Assembly (NCBI GenBank): GCA_038373865.1
Contig: JAXGGA010003021.1
Location: 1 to 64,000 of the forward strand
Source of the DNA: Uloborus plumipes
Taxonomy: Eukaryota; Arthropoda; Arachnida; Araneae; Uloboridae
Length of the DNA: 64,000 bases
Direction of reading: 5' to 3'
Part shown: positions 33,701 through 43,848 of the stretch, one piece after another
Position numbering within the stretch: the first letter of the stretch is position 1
Layout: the number at the start of each line of letters is the position of its first letter
The notes under the pieces: generated by a model
Databases searched by the model: none
Told to the model about the DNA's origin: nothing
What the model saw: the letters and a program-made list of their open reading frames with translations, nothing else
Program-made: the position numbers and the translations under genes

Positions 33701-36700
33701 GATATTTTGCAGATATGTGAGCAAAATACGACCTTATTTGACTTTACTTTTACAAAGTAACATCACAGAAGGCATATGTGATCAATTTTAAGCAAATCAT
33801 TTTAAAATTGTTTAATTTTATGAAAAACAAGTTCGGAACAGGCCTGTCATTTAGGGGGGGGGCAGGGGGGATCAATTGCCCCCCCCCCCGGCTTTGAGAA
33901 ATTAATGTATTTACATATAAGTGGCGTGGTTTTTAATGTTTTCCGATGAAATTGCATTGTGTTTGGACCCTTTGCACCCCCCCTTGGAAAAACTTGAAAT
34001 GACGTCCCTGGTTCGCAAAAAAAGAACTTACTTTCTGTGGCTACCCATACTGGATCGTTGCTTGACTGATTTGTCTGAAAATAGCTGTCAATAAATAAAC
34101 TCTGATGTCCAACTAGCTGCTCTATCTGGTTTTCTTAAGAAGAAGGACTATTTAACTTGTGGAAAATAGCTTCAGTAAAATGATATACCCATTACAGGTT
34201 TTTATATGCAGTAACTAACAAGCGTCCCGTTTTTAAGCTACTGGGTAAAAATGGGTTAAAATGTCATATAATTAGATGTGCTATTATTGTGTGTTATCTA
34301 ACAGCTATTTTTGTTGAATTTTATCTGTTAATGTTTTTAAATAATTAAAGGAAAAAAGCATTACAAATATTTAATGCAGAATAACTGAAACAATAAAAAA
34401 ATTTTTTATCTTTGCAAAAAAATGCAAGAAAAGAGAAGAAAAAAATAGCACAGAAGTTGCAAAGATTTATTATATAAAGAGAGTTATGGGGGGGGGGGGG
34501 GCTGTTGACTTTGTTGGCTACTGAGCAACAGCGCTAGAAGCTCAACTTTTTTGTGTAGAAAAAAGTTTTATCTGTCATTCTAAAACATGCTTATACTTAT
34601 AGCCTTACAGTTTTTGTGCTTTAATAAGGTTGATTTCTTTCATTAATTTAGAAATAATTTATTTAACTTGCACAAAATTATTCACATTGCTTTATTTGAT
34701 AGTCAGAAAAATTTCTTGGTTATGCAAAATGAAAGCCATGTCTGCAATTCATTTATTAAAAAAATGGAATAATCAACTCACTTAGTAGTAATGAGATCAT
34801 GGCAGTGACAGTACTGGAGGTAGACCTTTGACCATGTTACTGTTATTTCAAAGCAGCTCCTTTTCAGCCAATAAAAATTATATTCCAATATTAAAACTTT
34901 ATCTTTCTGTTTAACTTATTTTTGTTTATTTTTTCAGAATTCTAGGCGGCGTATAATTAAAGGGACCTTATATGTTACTGGTGATGGACTCCGTGTTGTT
35001 GATGACGAAACAAAAGTTAGTATTTTTCTGGTATTTAAACTTTTGTGTTAGAAAAAAAATCTTTCTGTTAACAATTTTGTAAAAGAGTGATTTTCCTTTT
35101 TTCTTTCTTTCTTCTTCTAAAATAAGTAGTTTTTATTCATGTTTTGTAATTGAGTTTTCTCTATCTCTATATGTTAAAAAAAGTTTCGTCGAAATTTTGT
35201 TTTTTGGTGGCTCGTTTGAATTCTCGCACCCATTAACATTTTGTATCATTCAAAAGAGTGTTTTTTCTGCACTAAAGGAAGTTAATAAGATTTTCTAATT
35301 TAAGGAAAATGCTTGGCTAAACTCAAGCACTGAGCTGAAGATCAAAATATTATAGGAGACCAATAATTTGAAAACAACTTCCCAAATGGCCAAATACTAT
35401 GCCCAAAAGCATCTACAGCCAGGAAATTTGGTACAAAAATGGTTAGAACTGAAGGAGAGGGGCCACTGCAAATAGCTTCTCTTGAAATTTTATTGTGTGT
35501 GTGTTTTGTCAAATTCTCTTTTCTTTGCGTTCAAGTGGGATTTTTCTATTGTTCTAATTATTATGAGTGCTTTAGTTAAATTCTATTTTCTACAAGAGGG
35601 GTGGGGGATTTTTATTTTGTTGTAATTTAACAGATATTTTATCTGAATTCTCTTCTACCAGATGAAATATTTCTTTGCAAACCAAATAAGGACCCCAAAC
35701 AATCTTCAGTGTGATTCCTGGTGAGCGTCAGCAAGCAAGGGGAAAGCCCTTTAGTCATTGAAAAAAAAAAAAAAAAATCTGATGTCAAGAAGCTTAACTA
35801 ATTAATGCCTAGCGTCCCTTTTTAGGGACGGTCCAAAAAGGGGTCTGAATGTAACAAAAATGAACATTTCAACCAAATAATACTGTTCAATTGGTACCTT
35901 GGTATTGTTTCAATTCGTTATTAAAAGATTGCAGCACATAACCATTGTAAAGTGTTCTGTAGCAGTTTTAATATGATCTTTATCAAAAATGACATCGTTC
36001 ACAATCTCAAGAAAAAGTTTTCAAAGTTATTCCCAGCTTCCTAGTTTGTGTTAATTGCTGATTTTATTTCTTCTTATGAAATGTCTATTTGAATATTATA
36101 TCATAGGTAGAAAAAAATTTTAGTGAAAAAAGTATGTACCCTCTGGGGTCTATCGTAACTTTTAAGTGACAATTTTTCTTTCCTTAATAAAAAAATTATT
36201 TTTTACGTGATATTTTAAAAATTATTTTTCCTGTCCATTAAACACTGTTTGTAACCAGTATGCAAAATATCTTTTGAAAAAAAAAGTCAGGCATTAATGG
36301 GTTAAAAATGCTGTTCAAAAGACATTGTAATCATGGTTAGAGGAGGATATTATTTGAATGGAAATTTTTTGCCTGTACTTTTTAGTTTGGAAAAACATCA
36401 AATCATTTTCTTTTCTTTTTCCAGGGCCTTCTTGTAGATCAAACGATCGAAAAAGTTTCCTTCTGTGCACCTGATCGAAATCACGAAAGAGGTTTCTCCT
36501 ATATCTGTCGAGACGGAACTACTCGAAGATGGATGTGCCATGGGTTTCTCTCTCTGAAAGATTCCGTAAGATTGCTTCATTCAATTCCTTGTAGCATGCT
36601 ATTTGTTTTTGTTCATTTTATAGATATTTGTGCTGTGACATATTTAATTTAATTATTAGTTTTTAAGATGTAGTCAGATAATTATATTATTTAGACACAT

Positions 36701-39700
36701 ATATGTTAAAATAATAAATTTTTTACATTTTGGGCTGTTCATGTCTTATGAGACCACATTTTTCTGTAGGATTTTCTGTATATTCTGATCCAAATTTTTT
36801 TTTTCCTGTGTTATACATGTATGTTTAAGAAACAGTTTAGGGATTACTTTTTATTATTTTTATTTTTATGAAAACTATTATCTAATGTTTCTTATGGTTT
36901 TGTTTAGTTTCTTAGTTTTTACATTTAGATTCTTAAAAGTACATATTATGTAATCTTGTAATTTGGTTTACTTAATTATCAATCGTCTGGAATCTTTATG
37001 CTTGAAAAAAACTTTAATTTTTGTTTCAATTTTTTTTTAAGGATTAAGCAGGAAGTTATGATTTCTTCTCTTAAAATTTAATTAAAAACATCTAAATGGG
37101 CATTTTACTTTCATGTGCAAAGTAAAGGTAGCCTTGTTTTGGTCAAAAATTGTCCACTAGTTTAAATCTAATTTTCCATTTTGATCATCCTTGAATCAAT
37201 ATCGACTATTCTTTTTTTTTATTGGATCTTGTAGTGTAAGAATTTCTAGCTGTTTAAAGCATCCATTTTTGCCATTCTGAGACAGACTCCATTTTGTGAC
37301 ATGTAGTTTGTGTATATGAGTTGCTTAACTCAAAAATGGTTAATCCTTAAGAGACTATATGTCGAACCACTACAAAATCTAGTTGTACTCCACCTGCCCT
37401 TTTGATTTCAGCACTGAAACAGCTGTTTGCTTTTTTTTTTTTTGTGGCTAATCAATTTTTATTTGAATTTTTTTTAGTAGCAATATAAGTTTAAGTCCCT
37501 CGTTTAATCCATCCTTAACTACATGAGTGAGCTTTTTCTGCTACTTTCAAGTGTCGGGGATGTAGACCTTGTAATATCGCTTTTTGTTACTTAATCGAAT
37601 GCAGTGAAAGAAGTCTTATGCTAAGAAAATGATTTGGTTTTCTGATTTCAAGGGAAATCCTTTCTTAATTATTAAAAAAAAACTCATACCAGAAAATATT
37701 GCGAGGGTCCATATCAGTTTTTTATGCTAAATATATTTCAAATCTGAAATAAAGAAAGATGTAAGTTGACAAAAGTGTAATTGATTGTTTTTGACTGAAA
37801 TTGAAAATGTTATTTTGATATTTTCTTTAACTGTCATTATTTGCAAATATAGTTCAGTTTGCAATACAAATTAAATTTCCAAAAGATTTTTTGGAAAGTA
37901 ATTTTCATAAACTTTATGTTACTATTTATTTTATGAATTGGTTTTACAGGGTGAAAGATTGAGCCATGCAGTTGGATGTGCTTTTGCAGTGTGTTTAGAA
38001 AGGAAACAAAAACGAGACAAAGAAGCCGTTAGTGTTAATTACGACCCTACCAATGCAACATTTACACGCACTGGATCATTCCGCCAAGGCTCATTAACTG
38101 AAAGGCTGCAAGACCCCCAAGACTGCAAAGCTGCTGGTAGGAGCTTTATAAAGAAAATTGTTAAATTCAAAATTTTTTAATGATAGTTTAAGACTATTTT
38201 GTTTCATAAGTCAAAAATTTTCTTGTTGATCTGAATCATTGTTTCTTGTTAGGGCCATTTTTGTGTCTCAAAGTGTGTTTCTCAACAAAATTAAGAACTT
38301 GTAATTGAACCTTTCAGAATGGAAAAAAAGTTGCAAAGAAGGAAGTTTTATGAATCCGGGATAAAAAATTTTTTGGGCCCTGGTTTCATAAAGAAAAAAT
38401 TGTTTTGTTGACAAAATAGGAAATAATATCGTGAACGGTGACGGTGCAATTACTTGGATGTTAGAAGGGAACTAAAAATTTTGCCTTTTATTATGAACTT
38501 ATAAGACAGTGAAAAGCAAAAGGGTGTGCCAAAATTAAAAATTTGAAAATAGCAGGCAAAAATAGCAGTGAAACCTCTTCTCTGTTATGGGGAAAGAGAT
38601 AGTAGTGATAGCCCAAGGATATGCTGCTGTGCAATATGCCTATTATGTAGCCCATTTATTATCTAAACTTCAATACGTTTTGCTCAAAACACCCACATTC
38701 ATCCCTTTACTTCTCACTGCCTCTTTAATGAAAATATTTCTGTCCTTGAAGATTGTTCTAAAAAGAAAATCTGGGGAAGATGTGCACCCTTTTCCTCCTG
38801 AAGAATAGGCTAAATCTTTCACCATTTTTGTTTATTAGCTGCTCTTAATCATATGCAGTGAAATTCCAGTAACTCGACTGCCCTAGTAAATTCACATTTA
38901 TTTTTCCAATGGTTAGCACAATGCTAATTTCAATGAACAGAAACCTTTCTAATTTGACATATATTTGTGGGAACTTCTGTAAGTTGACCTTCACTTGCTA
39001 TTCCAGGTCACATTTTGCTACCAGCGTTCTTTGATATTGAACATTTCTGATAATTTTATTTGGTGGTCCCTTGGTAGGTCAATCAATTTGTTTCTGGAAA
39101 AAAAATCTTTTTGAGATTTTCCAATTTTATCCAAAGAAGTAAGCATTGCTAGTGCAATCCTAAGACGAAAAAAGGGTTTGTAAAATGAAGGGGAGTTAAC
39201 TAAAGAAAGAAGGCACCAGGACGAAAAACATGTTGATTTTTCAAACCCGCGTGTGGACAGGATTTTTTTATCCTTTATAGACCTGACTGACAAGGAACTC
39301 TTTTCTCTTTTAAAAAAAGTTGGATTCATGAGATAGTTAAATAATACTATTAGGGATGCACCGATTAATCGGCAGTACCGATTAATCGGCCACTTTGCCG
39401 ATTATTAATAATCGGCAAAATCTGGCCGATTAATCGGCGGAAAAAATATTTTTTAAATATTATTTTTTAAAGTAAACCTTTACTAAGAAATTATGATGAA
39501 TAATTTTATTAACAGTAATAATAATCCTTACCGTTGATGTAAAGTTTTTAATACATTAATTCTCCTATTTTTAATAAAAATACACATACATAATGTAGCA
39601 ACATTTTTCATGCGTCGATACTTTTCTCCTTGCTTTTAGATAATCTTCAATTTTCACAAAGAATAAAAGTCTTGAATTACATAGCTACTAATAATTGAAA

Positions 39701-42700
39701 AATTTAAACTAAAAGAACTTCAAAATTGGATTGCTCACCACACAGACTCCCCTCCTTTTTTTTTTTTTTTTTTTTGAATTTTCATGTCTAGTTTACATAA
39801 TTAGCAATGTGTTAATGCAATATTATTGACAATAATATGAAAAATAGTGCAGAGAAATTTGATAAAATTTTGAAATTATTTTGAGAAAATTAGGAAATGG
39901 AATCAAAACTAGCAACTATTTCAAAAGTAGTAAGAAAAAACGAAAAAAAAAACTAACGGTGAAATTGGTAGTACTGAAAACAACCGTTTTAATCATTAAT
40001 CGGCTTGACCGATTAATCGGCCGATTATCAACTGCCGATTAATCTGTAATCGGTAATCGGCCAATTTGCTTATCGGTGCATCCCTAAATACTATGTATTT
40101 TATTTTGTACTTAAAAAAAAAGAAAAGGACAATAATTTACTAGTTTTGAGTTTCATAACGTGAAATGTAAGCACTTGAAAATAAGTGATGCAGAAAAATT
40201 TTTATGAATTGATATTGTGGAACATTGTAAGTTGGCACCGGCTTAACTCAACTTGTTTTTGTTCTCCCTTGTGGTGTCGAGTTATCAATTTTACACTGTA
40301 TAGTATTTTTTATTGGTATTCTGATCATTAAGAACTAACTCATATTTCTTACATTTTTTTCCAGATCCTCCTCCTTCCAAACAAGTCCACAACCCTTATG
40401 CCATTGAAAGACCACATGCTCCTCCAACTATGCTGCAAAGGCAAAACTCTTTCAGAGGATTCAACACCCTGAACCAAGCTTCCCCCTTCAAAAGACAACT
40501 CTCCCTGAGGCTATCTGACTTGCCCTCGACTCAAGAAAGGCAGCGTTCTATGTCTGTTGGATCTTCTGACATGTTGACTCATCAAAATGGGATGTCGGGT
40601 GAGATTCTCTCTAGTGATTTCTTTCGGAATGATACGTAATTTCATGAAGTTAATAGTGAAGGAGGTTTTTTCGAGGGGTTTTATTATGTAAGGCAATGTG
40701 GTGCAACTCGTGAACTGCTTGCTTTATATGTCCCTCTTATTCATTTTTGTTGATCTTACCCTTTTCTCAGTAGCAGATTTTTTTTCAGCAGTTCACAATG
40801 CAGGTTAAAGTCAAATAATAGTGTACATGATAAACCAAAATTAGATTAATCATAAAATCTAAGTGGGCACCAAGAAATGCTTATAGGTTAGCTGTTCATA
40901 AAAGTAAATGGTATCTGTGGATTATATTTCGGAAAATACGATGCAAATCTTCATTAGTTGAGATTCAAGTTATATTTTTAGTTTCAACATTTTAGGGTTT
41001 TTTTTTCTGCCCTAAGTAAAGAAGTCAGCAGACGTTTTACAGGCTATGGGCCGAATTCAAGTGAAACACCATTGCAATCGCTTCGAGGCGATTGCAATAG
41101 ACTAAATTGCAATCGCTACTGGAAGTCAAATTAAGATAGAATCACATCTCGTAGCGATTGTAACGTTTCACGTGAATCCAAATTTGGGAATTTGCGATTG
41201 CATTGGGGTTTTGCGATCGTCCGTGTTTCACTTGAATTCCTGCCTATGTTTGCACTGATGCACATTGCAAGGTCGTGCTGTTTCTGTTACTGGAGCCCTT
41301 CTTACGAGAAAAATATTTCAGTTGGAAAAACATTGTTTACTTTCTTTATTGCTGTAAGTTTTTAAAAGTTGCTTAAGGTTTTTTCAATTAATTTATTTAT
41401 TTTTTAAGTTTGTCAGCTAAATCTAACAATGTTCATTTCACCTCAAGTGACCACTCATGAACTAAAAGCGGTCATTGATGAACTTGTATCCGGAAAGCAG
41501 TGCCAATCATTGAATGCTAAATGACGTAGTATTAAACTTGTGTACTGAAGCTTTTTAAATATAAATTTTAATAAACTTTTGAATAAAATAGTAATGATTT
41601 TCTTTCTGGAATGTCTCTAGCTTTCATTTTCCTATATTCACCTTTGATTGGCTCTCTCAAAACTAGACGTTAGACTGCACCATTTTAAGGTGTGCATTAT
41701 TACAAAACACTAAAATCAAATCTGTTGTTAAATTGATTTGAATGAATGTTTATACATAAGTTTTGAAGTGTGCTTAAATTTTAAATGTTATTGCATTAAG
41801 TTTATTGTTTTAATAATTTCCGACTTTATTTGATTTTGAATTGCTTTATTTATTTAGTTACTCCAATACCTGAATCTTCACCCTTGATTGAAAGACAAGA
41901 CACTATCAGTACCATGTGCCAGCAGCTATCCCAAGGGCTTTCATTCTTAAGCAATCATAGCGGTGATCCTTTCGACCCAGAAGTTTCTTCACAGAAAAAC
42001 GAAGGTATGCTATGCTACATTGTGAGGCATTTCCTTTTCTTTTAGAACTTGAAGTTGCTGATCTAGATCAAAAAGTGAAAAAATAAATAAAAATGACAAA
42101 AAGAAAGAGCGTGATTGGGGAAAAAAATCCTAAAATTACAATTGTAAATGTTACATTCAATATTTGAAAGTACTTTTTCCAATCTCCAACACAGTGAGTA
42201 TTCCTTGAAAACAATAACACAAGAAAGAAACAATAAGATAGTTCAAAGCCAGGTCCGTCATTTAGGGGGGCAGGGAGGTTCAATTGCCCCCCCCCCCCCG
42301 ACTTTGAGAGATCAATGTATTTACCTATAAGTGGGCGTGGCTTTTGATGTTTTCTGATGAAATTGCATTGTGTTTTGACCCTTTGCCCCCCCCCCCCCAA
42401 CTGGAAAAACGAAATGACGGCCCTGTTCAAAGCAGATTAATTTCTTTGCTACTGTTCTAAAATTAATCAGTTAAGGGAGGGAAGGAATCAAGTGTGTGTA
42501 TAAATTTTTATTCTTTTTTGTTAATGAACTCGTTTATTACAAGTGCTGGGTTATACAGAGGAAATATCCGCATTTCTTCTCTTCCTCATTATAAACAGTT
42601 TGAGTGTGTTCATATACAGGTTGGGGAGAAAAAAAGGGCTGCCAGCTCATGCTTCCTTCCCCACTTTTTTGCCTTCGTGAAGACCTTGACTCGAACATAG

Positions 42701-43848
42701 TAGTTGCTTGGTCACAAAAACCCTCTCATGAGAAATCTATACCTATATGCTTGAATTTTATTGTGAACCAATGAAATATAAGCATCTACAAATTCACTCA
42801 TAGCCTCGGGAGGAAAGCACAAAAGAACTGACCTAGTTTAGTAAATTTGGTAGTTTGCAGAAGCAGGATGAGCAAGAGACATATAGTAAAAGTCGTTTTA
42901 TTTATATAATATACGTCTTAAAATAAAAAGGTAGCTCTCTGAGCTAATAAAAATAGGCATTAACTTTGCCAGCCATCAAAATCATCACAATCAAATTTCA
43001 CCCAGAATCAAATCTTGAGTCCGTTGTATAGCTAAAAGAAACATTAACACCACCTAGGCAAATTTGCATAAACAATATCTAGATGACACATTTCTTTTCA
43101 GTTTGAATCCTCTCAAAATTTAACCTTTAGCTAGTGGCGATACTACTGTTGTACTGACGAAAAGTGTTCTTTTTTCTCTAAATTGTCCCACCTCTTAGTG
43201 TTACACCTAAGGTGGGCCCCGGGGACCCACATGGAGGGTTCGTGTGGTAAAACTCAAGGCATAACATAATGCTAAGAGGTGTGGCAAGGTTAAAATAAAA
43301 TTTCTTAATTTAAATTCATAAATTTGAAAAAACTTTATCAAATTTCATAAAAAGTATTTTTGCGAGTTGCTTTTGAATGCAAATTTTCTGTTTCAGGATC
43401 TTCTCGAGCTGAAGAATGGCTAGCGAGCAGCACAAGCATAGTCCGTAAGAACTCCCTAGAGAAAGCAATTAACCTACCAATGCCCAACTCCACCGCCCCC
43501 GTCATGAACATACCTCTCGGCCAGACCTCCACGAAGCCTCCGTCTCCCAAAACCATCCAGCCCCCGATCCGCCGCGCCAGTCCGAACTTCGCACACCTGC
43601 GCAGCAACTCCCTCGGCTCGGCCGAGAACTTTCTGACCCAAGTCAACTGGAAGCAGCAGCAGCCCCCTTCCATGGTGGCCGGTGATAGTGGTAGCAATTT
43701 AGTGGACATTCAGAGGACTGAGAAGGAGCCGGTGAACCCCTACGTGGACCCCTTCAACGTGGAGTGGGTCGAGATAGACAAGAACCGCAAGGGCAGCACA
43801 AACCCCTTTGTCGAGAATTCCGTGAAGGCCTTCGAGGTTCACATGTGA
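18661..43848 (+). CDS. numb: Numb endocytic adaptor (nine coding exons, about 499 aa)
   Basis: Numb is a cortical, asymmetrically inherited cell-fate determinant. It binds cargo and endocytic proteins and antagonises Notch. The coding exons are 18661-18712, 19466-19602, 25592-25663, 34938-35015, 36425-36565, 37950-38136, 40365-40598, 41858-42004 and 43397-43848. All junctions are GT/AG and the phases agree throughout. Visible in the protein: MGN start; [17 protein letters not shown] at 19-35; PTB domain about 41-182, with [14 protein letters not shown] and [20 protein letters not shown] (S251) and FKRQLSLR (S269), equivalents of known aPKC sites in mammalian Numb; DPF at 337-339 and 467-469; NPF at 485-487, an EH-domain ligand. 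It is shorter than the mammalian and fly proteins because the central low-complexity region is compact. It lacks the 11-residue PTB insert of some vertebrate isoforms. Assignment is certain; the exact first exon is very likely. Confidence 0.97.
18713..19465 (+). other. numb intron 1
   Basis: 753 bases, GTAAGT to TTTTGCAG. No transposon recognised. GC content falls along it from the promoter patch towards exon 2. Confidence 0.85.
19466..19602 (+). CDS. numb: numb exon 2 (basic N-terminus, start of PTB)
   Basis: Acceptor TTTTGCAG|TA, donor AAG|GTATGT, 137 bases, ends in phase 0. Its internal ATG (19468) begins [17 protein letters not shown], the equivalent of the vertebrate Numb start and of the shorter fly isoform, so it may be a second start. 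S25 or S29 in the full protein corresponds to the N-terminal aPKC region. Confidence 0.97.
20595..22121. mobile_element. Tc1/mariner-like foldback element, 1.5 kb palindrome
   Basis: Ends CACTGCGATGCAAAAGTTTAGACA and its inverse, with TA on both sides (20593-20594 and 22122-22123). This is the style of Tc1-like termini. Almost the whole element is inverted: left arm 20595 to about 21290, right arm from about 21420, loop of about 120 bases. The arms match at high identity, for example AGTAGATGAACAACTGAATC at left and its inverse at right. Apparent frames at 21154-21468 are palindrome artefacts. No intact transposase. Confidence 0.92.
22127..22304 (+). mobile_element. CTGTCGTCCCTGCTTAA MITE, copy 1
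   Basis: 178 bp. Ends CTGTCGTCCCTGCTTAA and TTAAGCGGGGCCGACAG with TA at both sides, as for mariner-like MITEs. It begins only four bases after the foldback's TA. Other copies: 28554-28719 and 52436-52839. Confidence 0.82.
23005..23502. mobile_element. piggyBac-like MITE, copy 1
   Basis: TTAA|CCCTTCACTGCA ... TGCAGTGAAGGG|TTAA. The TTAA duplication with CCC/GGG ends is the piggyBac signature. 498 bp, no transposase. Near the left end, GTGTGCC and GGCACAC form an internal small palindrome (about 23020-23040). Confidence 0.85.
23759..24424. mobile_element. hAT MITE with ATTAATCGG subterminal repeats, copy 1
   Basis: 666 bp, ends TAGGGATGCACCGATTAATC and inverse. Perfect 8-bp duplication GTTCTAAG (23751-23758 and 24425-24432). 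CCGATTAATCGG palindromes and half-sites are clustered in the first and last ~100 bp only. Copy 2 is at 39351-40086. Confidence 0.95.
25239..25488 (+). mobile_element. Non-autonomous Helitron, internally deleted
   Basis: 250 bp. Starts TCTATATACATAAATGAC and ends GGGCCGGGTACCCGGTTAG before T, i.e. the copy A/B family with most of its interior missing. It lies about 100 bases before exon 3. Confidence 0.85.
25592..25663 (+). CDS. numb: numb exon 3 (PTB)
   Basis: 72 bases, 24 codons, phase 0 at both ends. Encodes [12 protein letters not shown] through ALRVLR. The acceptor is GTGTTTAG after a long T run; the donor is AGG|GTAAGA. Because it is symmetric and a multiple of three, skipping would keep frame but destroy the PTB fold. 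Confidence 0.97.
27956..29584 (+). mobile_element. Helitron-type element D, 1.6 kb
   Basis: 5' TCTTACTACTATTATATATG, followed by an ATGGATGG microsatellite (27988-28035). 3' CCAGGCAACGCCGGGTATTTTTGCTAG before T, a hairpin plus CTAG. Phrases such as TATTTAGTGTATCA are shared with element C (11171-12733). A CTGTCG MITE (28554-28719) is inserted. No Rep or helicase frame seen. Confidence 0.78.
28554..28719 (+). mobile_element. CTGTCG MITE, copy 2
   Basis: Similar to 22127-22304 through GGTAACGGATAAACGAATA and the right end GAGCGGGGCCGACAG followed by TA. The left end has drifted (TGTCGGTCCTGCTTAATC). It is nested in Helitron D, so it is younger than that insertion. Confidence 0.78.
30040..31218. 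mobile_element. hAT-type element with CGAAGCTTCGG subterminal repeats
   Basis: Ends TAGAGATGGAACGAAGC and inverse. 8-bp duplication ATATCAAT/ATATCAAC (one mismatch) at 30032-30039 and 31219-31226. GGCCGAAGCTTCGGC palindromes crowd the first 100 and last 120 bases. A second element (30591-31065) is nested inside. The two open frames at 30958-31353 arise from these repeats and are not genes. Confidence 0.9.
30591..31065. mobile_element. Mariner-like MITE nested in the hAT element
   Basis: TAGGGTAAAAGCACCAGTAGTCGG at left and CCGACTACTGGAGCACTTACCCTA at right. TA can be read as the target duplication. The CCGACTACTGGAG motif is repeated twice at the right end. Confidence 0.75.
31746..33024. mobile_element. 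MITE with repeated TGACCAGGAATTACCCCA motif
   Basis: Ends TAGGGTCACCTGGGGTAATTCC and inverse, terminal TA. The motif TGACCAGGAATTACCCCA, or its complement, appears about eight times: at both ends and at about 31920, 31945, 32583, 32602 and 32972. 1.28 kb, no coding capacity seen. Confidence 0.8.
33556..34255. mobile_element. piggyBac-like MITE, copy 2
   Basis: TTAA|CCCATTTATGCCCAAG ... ACTGGGTAAAAATGGG|TTAA, flanks at 33552-33555 and 34256-34259. A hAT MITE (33839-34010) is inserted inside. Confidence 0.8.
33839..34010. mobile_element. hAT MITE, CAGGKCCGTCATTT family, copy 1
   Basis: Ends CAGGCCTGTCATTT and AAATGACGTCCCTG. 8-bp flanks GTTCGGAA and GTTCGCAA (7 of 8). Central G run then C run. 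Near twin of 42250-42425. Confidence 0.85.
34938..35015 (+). CDS. numb: numb exon 4 (PTB)
   Basis: 78 bases, 26 codons, phase 0 at both ends. Encodes [13 protein letters not shown] through VVDDETK. Acceptor TTTTTTCAG, donor AAA|GTTAGT (a weak G at the last exon base is replaced by A). The vertebrate alternative 11-residue insert falls in this neighbourhood and is absent. Confidence 0.97.
35016..36424 (+). other. numb intron 4 (1.4 kb)
   Basis: Contains the piggyBac-like MITE at 35798-36301 and an A run before it (35761-35777). Otherwise unassigned. Confidence 0.8.
35798..36301. mobile_element. piggyBac-like MITE, copy 3
   Basis: Flanked by TTAA (35794-35797 and 36302-36305), with inverted ATTAATGCCT/AGGCATTAAT ends. 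The left terminal bases have drifted from CCC. A CGTCCCTTTTTAGGGACG palindrome lies next to the left end. Confidence 0.72.
36425..36565 (+). CDS. numb: numb exon 5 (PTB core)
   Basis: 141 bases, 47 codons. Encodes [20 protein letters not shown] and the near-invariant [19 protein letters not shown]. Acceptor TTTTTCCAG, donor TCC|GTAAGA. This is the most conserved block of the family and fixes the gene identity. Confidence 0.98.
36566..37949 (+). other. numb intron 5 (1.4 kb)
   Basis: GTAAGA to TTTTACAG. No repeat family recognised. T runs near 37430-37442. Confidence 0.8.
37950..38136 (+). CDS. numb: numb exon 6 (PTB end)
   Basis: 187 bases. Encodes [20 protein letters not shown], the last PTB helix, then [16 protein letters not shown]. 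The donor G|GTAGGA leaves one base, completed by AT of exon 7 to Asp. Reading through the donor would add a short tail ending at 38178. Confidence 0.97.
38137..40364 (+). other. numb intron 6 (2.2 kb)
   Basis: Contains the hAT MITE copy at 39351-40086. The remainder has no recognised element. Confidence 0.8.
39351..40086. mobile_element. hAT MITE with ATTAATCGG subterminal repeats, copy 2
   Basis: 736 bp. Ends TAGGGATGCACCGATTAATC and inverse. Perfect 8-bp duplication AATACTAT (39343-39350 and 40087-40094). Same organisation as 23759-24424, with a diverged interior. Confidence 0.95.
40365..40598 (+). CDS. numb: numb exon 7 (aPKC-site region)
   Basis: 234 bases. Encodes [22 protein letters not shown] and [14 protein letters not shown]. 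The two serines match sites in mammalian Numb (Ser276, Ser295) phosphorylated by aPKC/CaMK and read by 14-3-3; here they are S251 and S269. Donor TCGG|GTGAGA, leftover G. Confidence 0.97.
40599..41857 (+). other. numb intron 7 (1.3 kb)
   Basis: Contains the short MITE copy at 41048-41244. Nothing else recognised. Confidence 0.8.
41048..41244. mobile_element. GGCAGGGATTCAAGTG MITE, copy 3, short and diverged
   Basis: GGGCCGAATTCAAGTGAAACAC at left and GTGTTTCACTTGAATTCCTGCC at right, flanked by TAT on both sides. The interior keeps AATCGCTACTGGAAGT but lacks about 100 bases compared with copies 1 and 2. Confidence 0.8.
41858..42004 (+). CDS. numb: numb exon 8
   Basis: 147 bases. Encodes [25 protein letters not shown] (the Numb LCQ-LSQG-L helix also in fly) and a DPF at 337-339. 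Acceptor TATTTAG, donor GAAG|GTATGC, leftover G that gives Gly with exon 9. Confidence 0.96.
42005..43396 (+). other. numb intron 8 (1.4 kb)
   Basis: Contains the hAT MITE at 42250-42425 and a short inverted pair around 43188-43285 (CCACCTCTTAGTG against TGCTAAGAGGTGTGG) that may be a further small MITE. Confidence 0.75.
42250..42425. mobile_element. hAT MITE, CAGGKCCGTCATTT family, copy 2
   Basis: 176 bp. CAGGTCCGTCATTT at left, AAATGACGGCCCTG at right. Perfect 8-bp duplication TTCAAAGC (42242-42249 and 42426-42433). Central G and C homopolymer runs. Confidence 0.92.
43397..43848 (+). CDS. numb: numb exon 9 (C-terminus with DPF and NPF)
   Basis: 452 bases to the stop TGA. Encodes [17 protein letters not shown] (EEW-L as in the fly and vertebrate EQWL/DRWL block), serine- and arginine-rich candidate kinase sites ([16 protein letters not shown]), then VDPFNVEW and TNPFVEN near the end. 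It is far richer in G- and C-ending codons than exons 2-8. A 123-codon frame on the opposite strand is only its shadow. Confidence 0.97.

Larger units (their letters stand above)
25664..34937 (+). other. numb intron 3 (9.3 kb)
   Basis: The largest intron. It holds a possible 6.8 kb composite element (26385-33203) with nested Helitron, hAT MITE and mariner-like MITEs, and a piggyBac-like MITE (33556-34255) that itself contains a hAT MITE. Homopolymer G runs occur at 31619-31630 and 34489-34501. No alternative exon is supported. Confidence 0.8.

Noticed and set aside
43338..43709. 123-codon frame on the minus strand
   Set aside because: It is antisense to numb exon 9, whose composition leaves few stops on the reverse strand. 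No family similarity.
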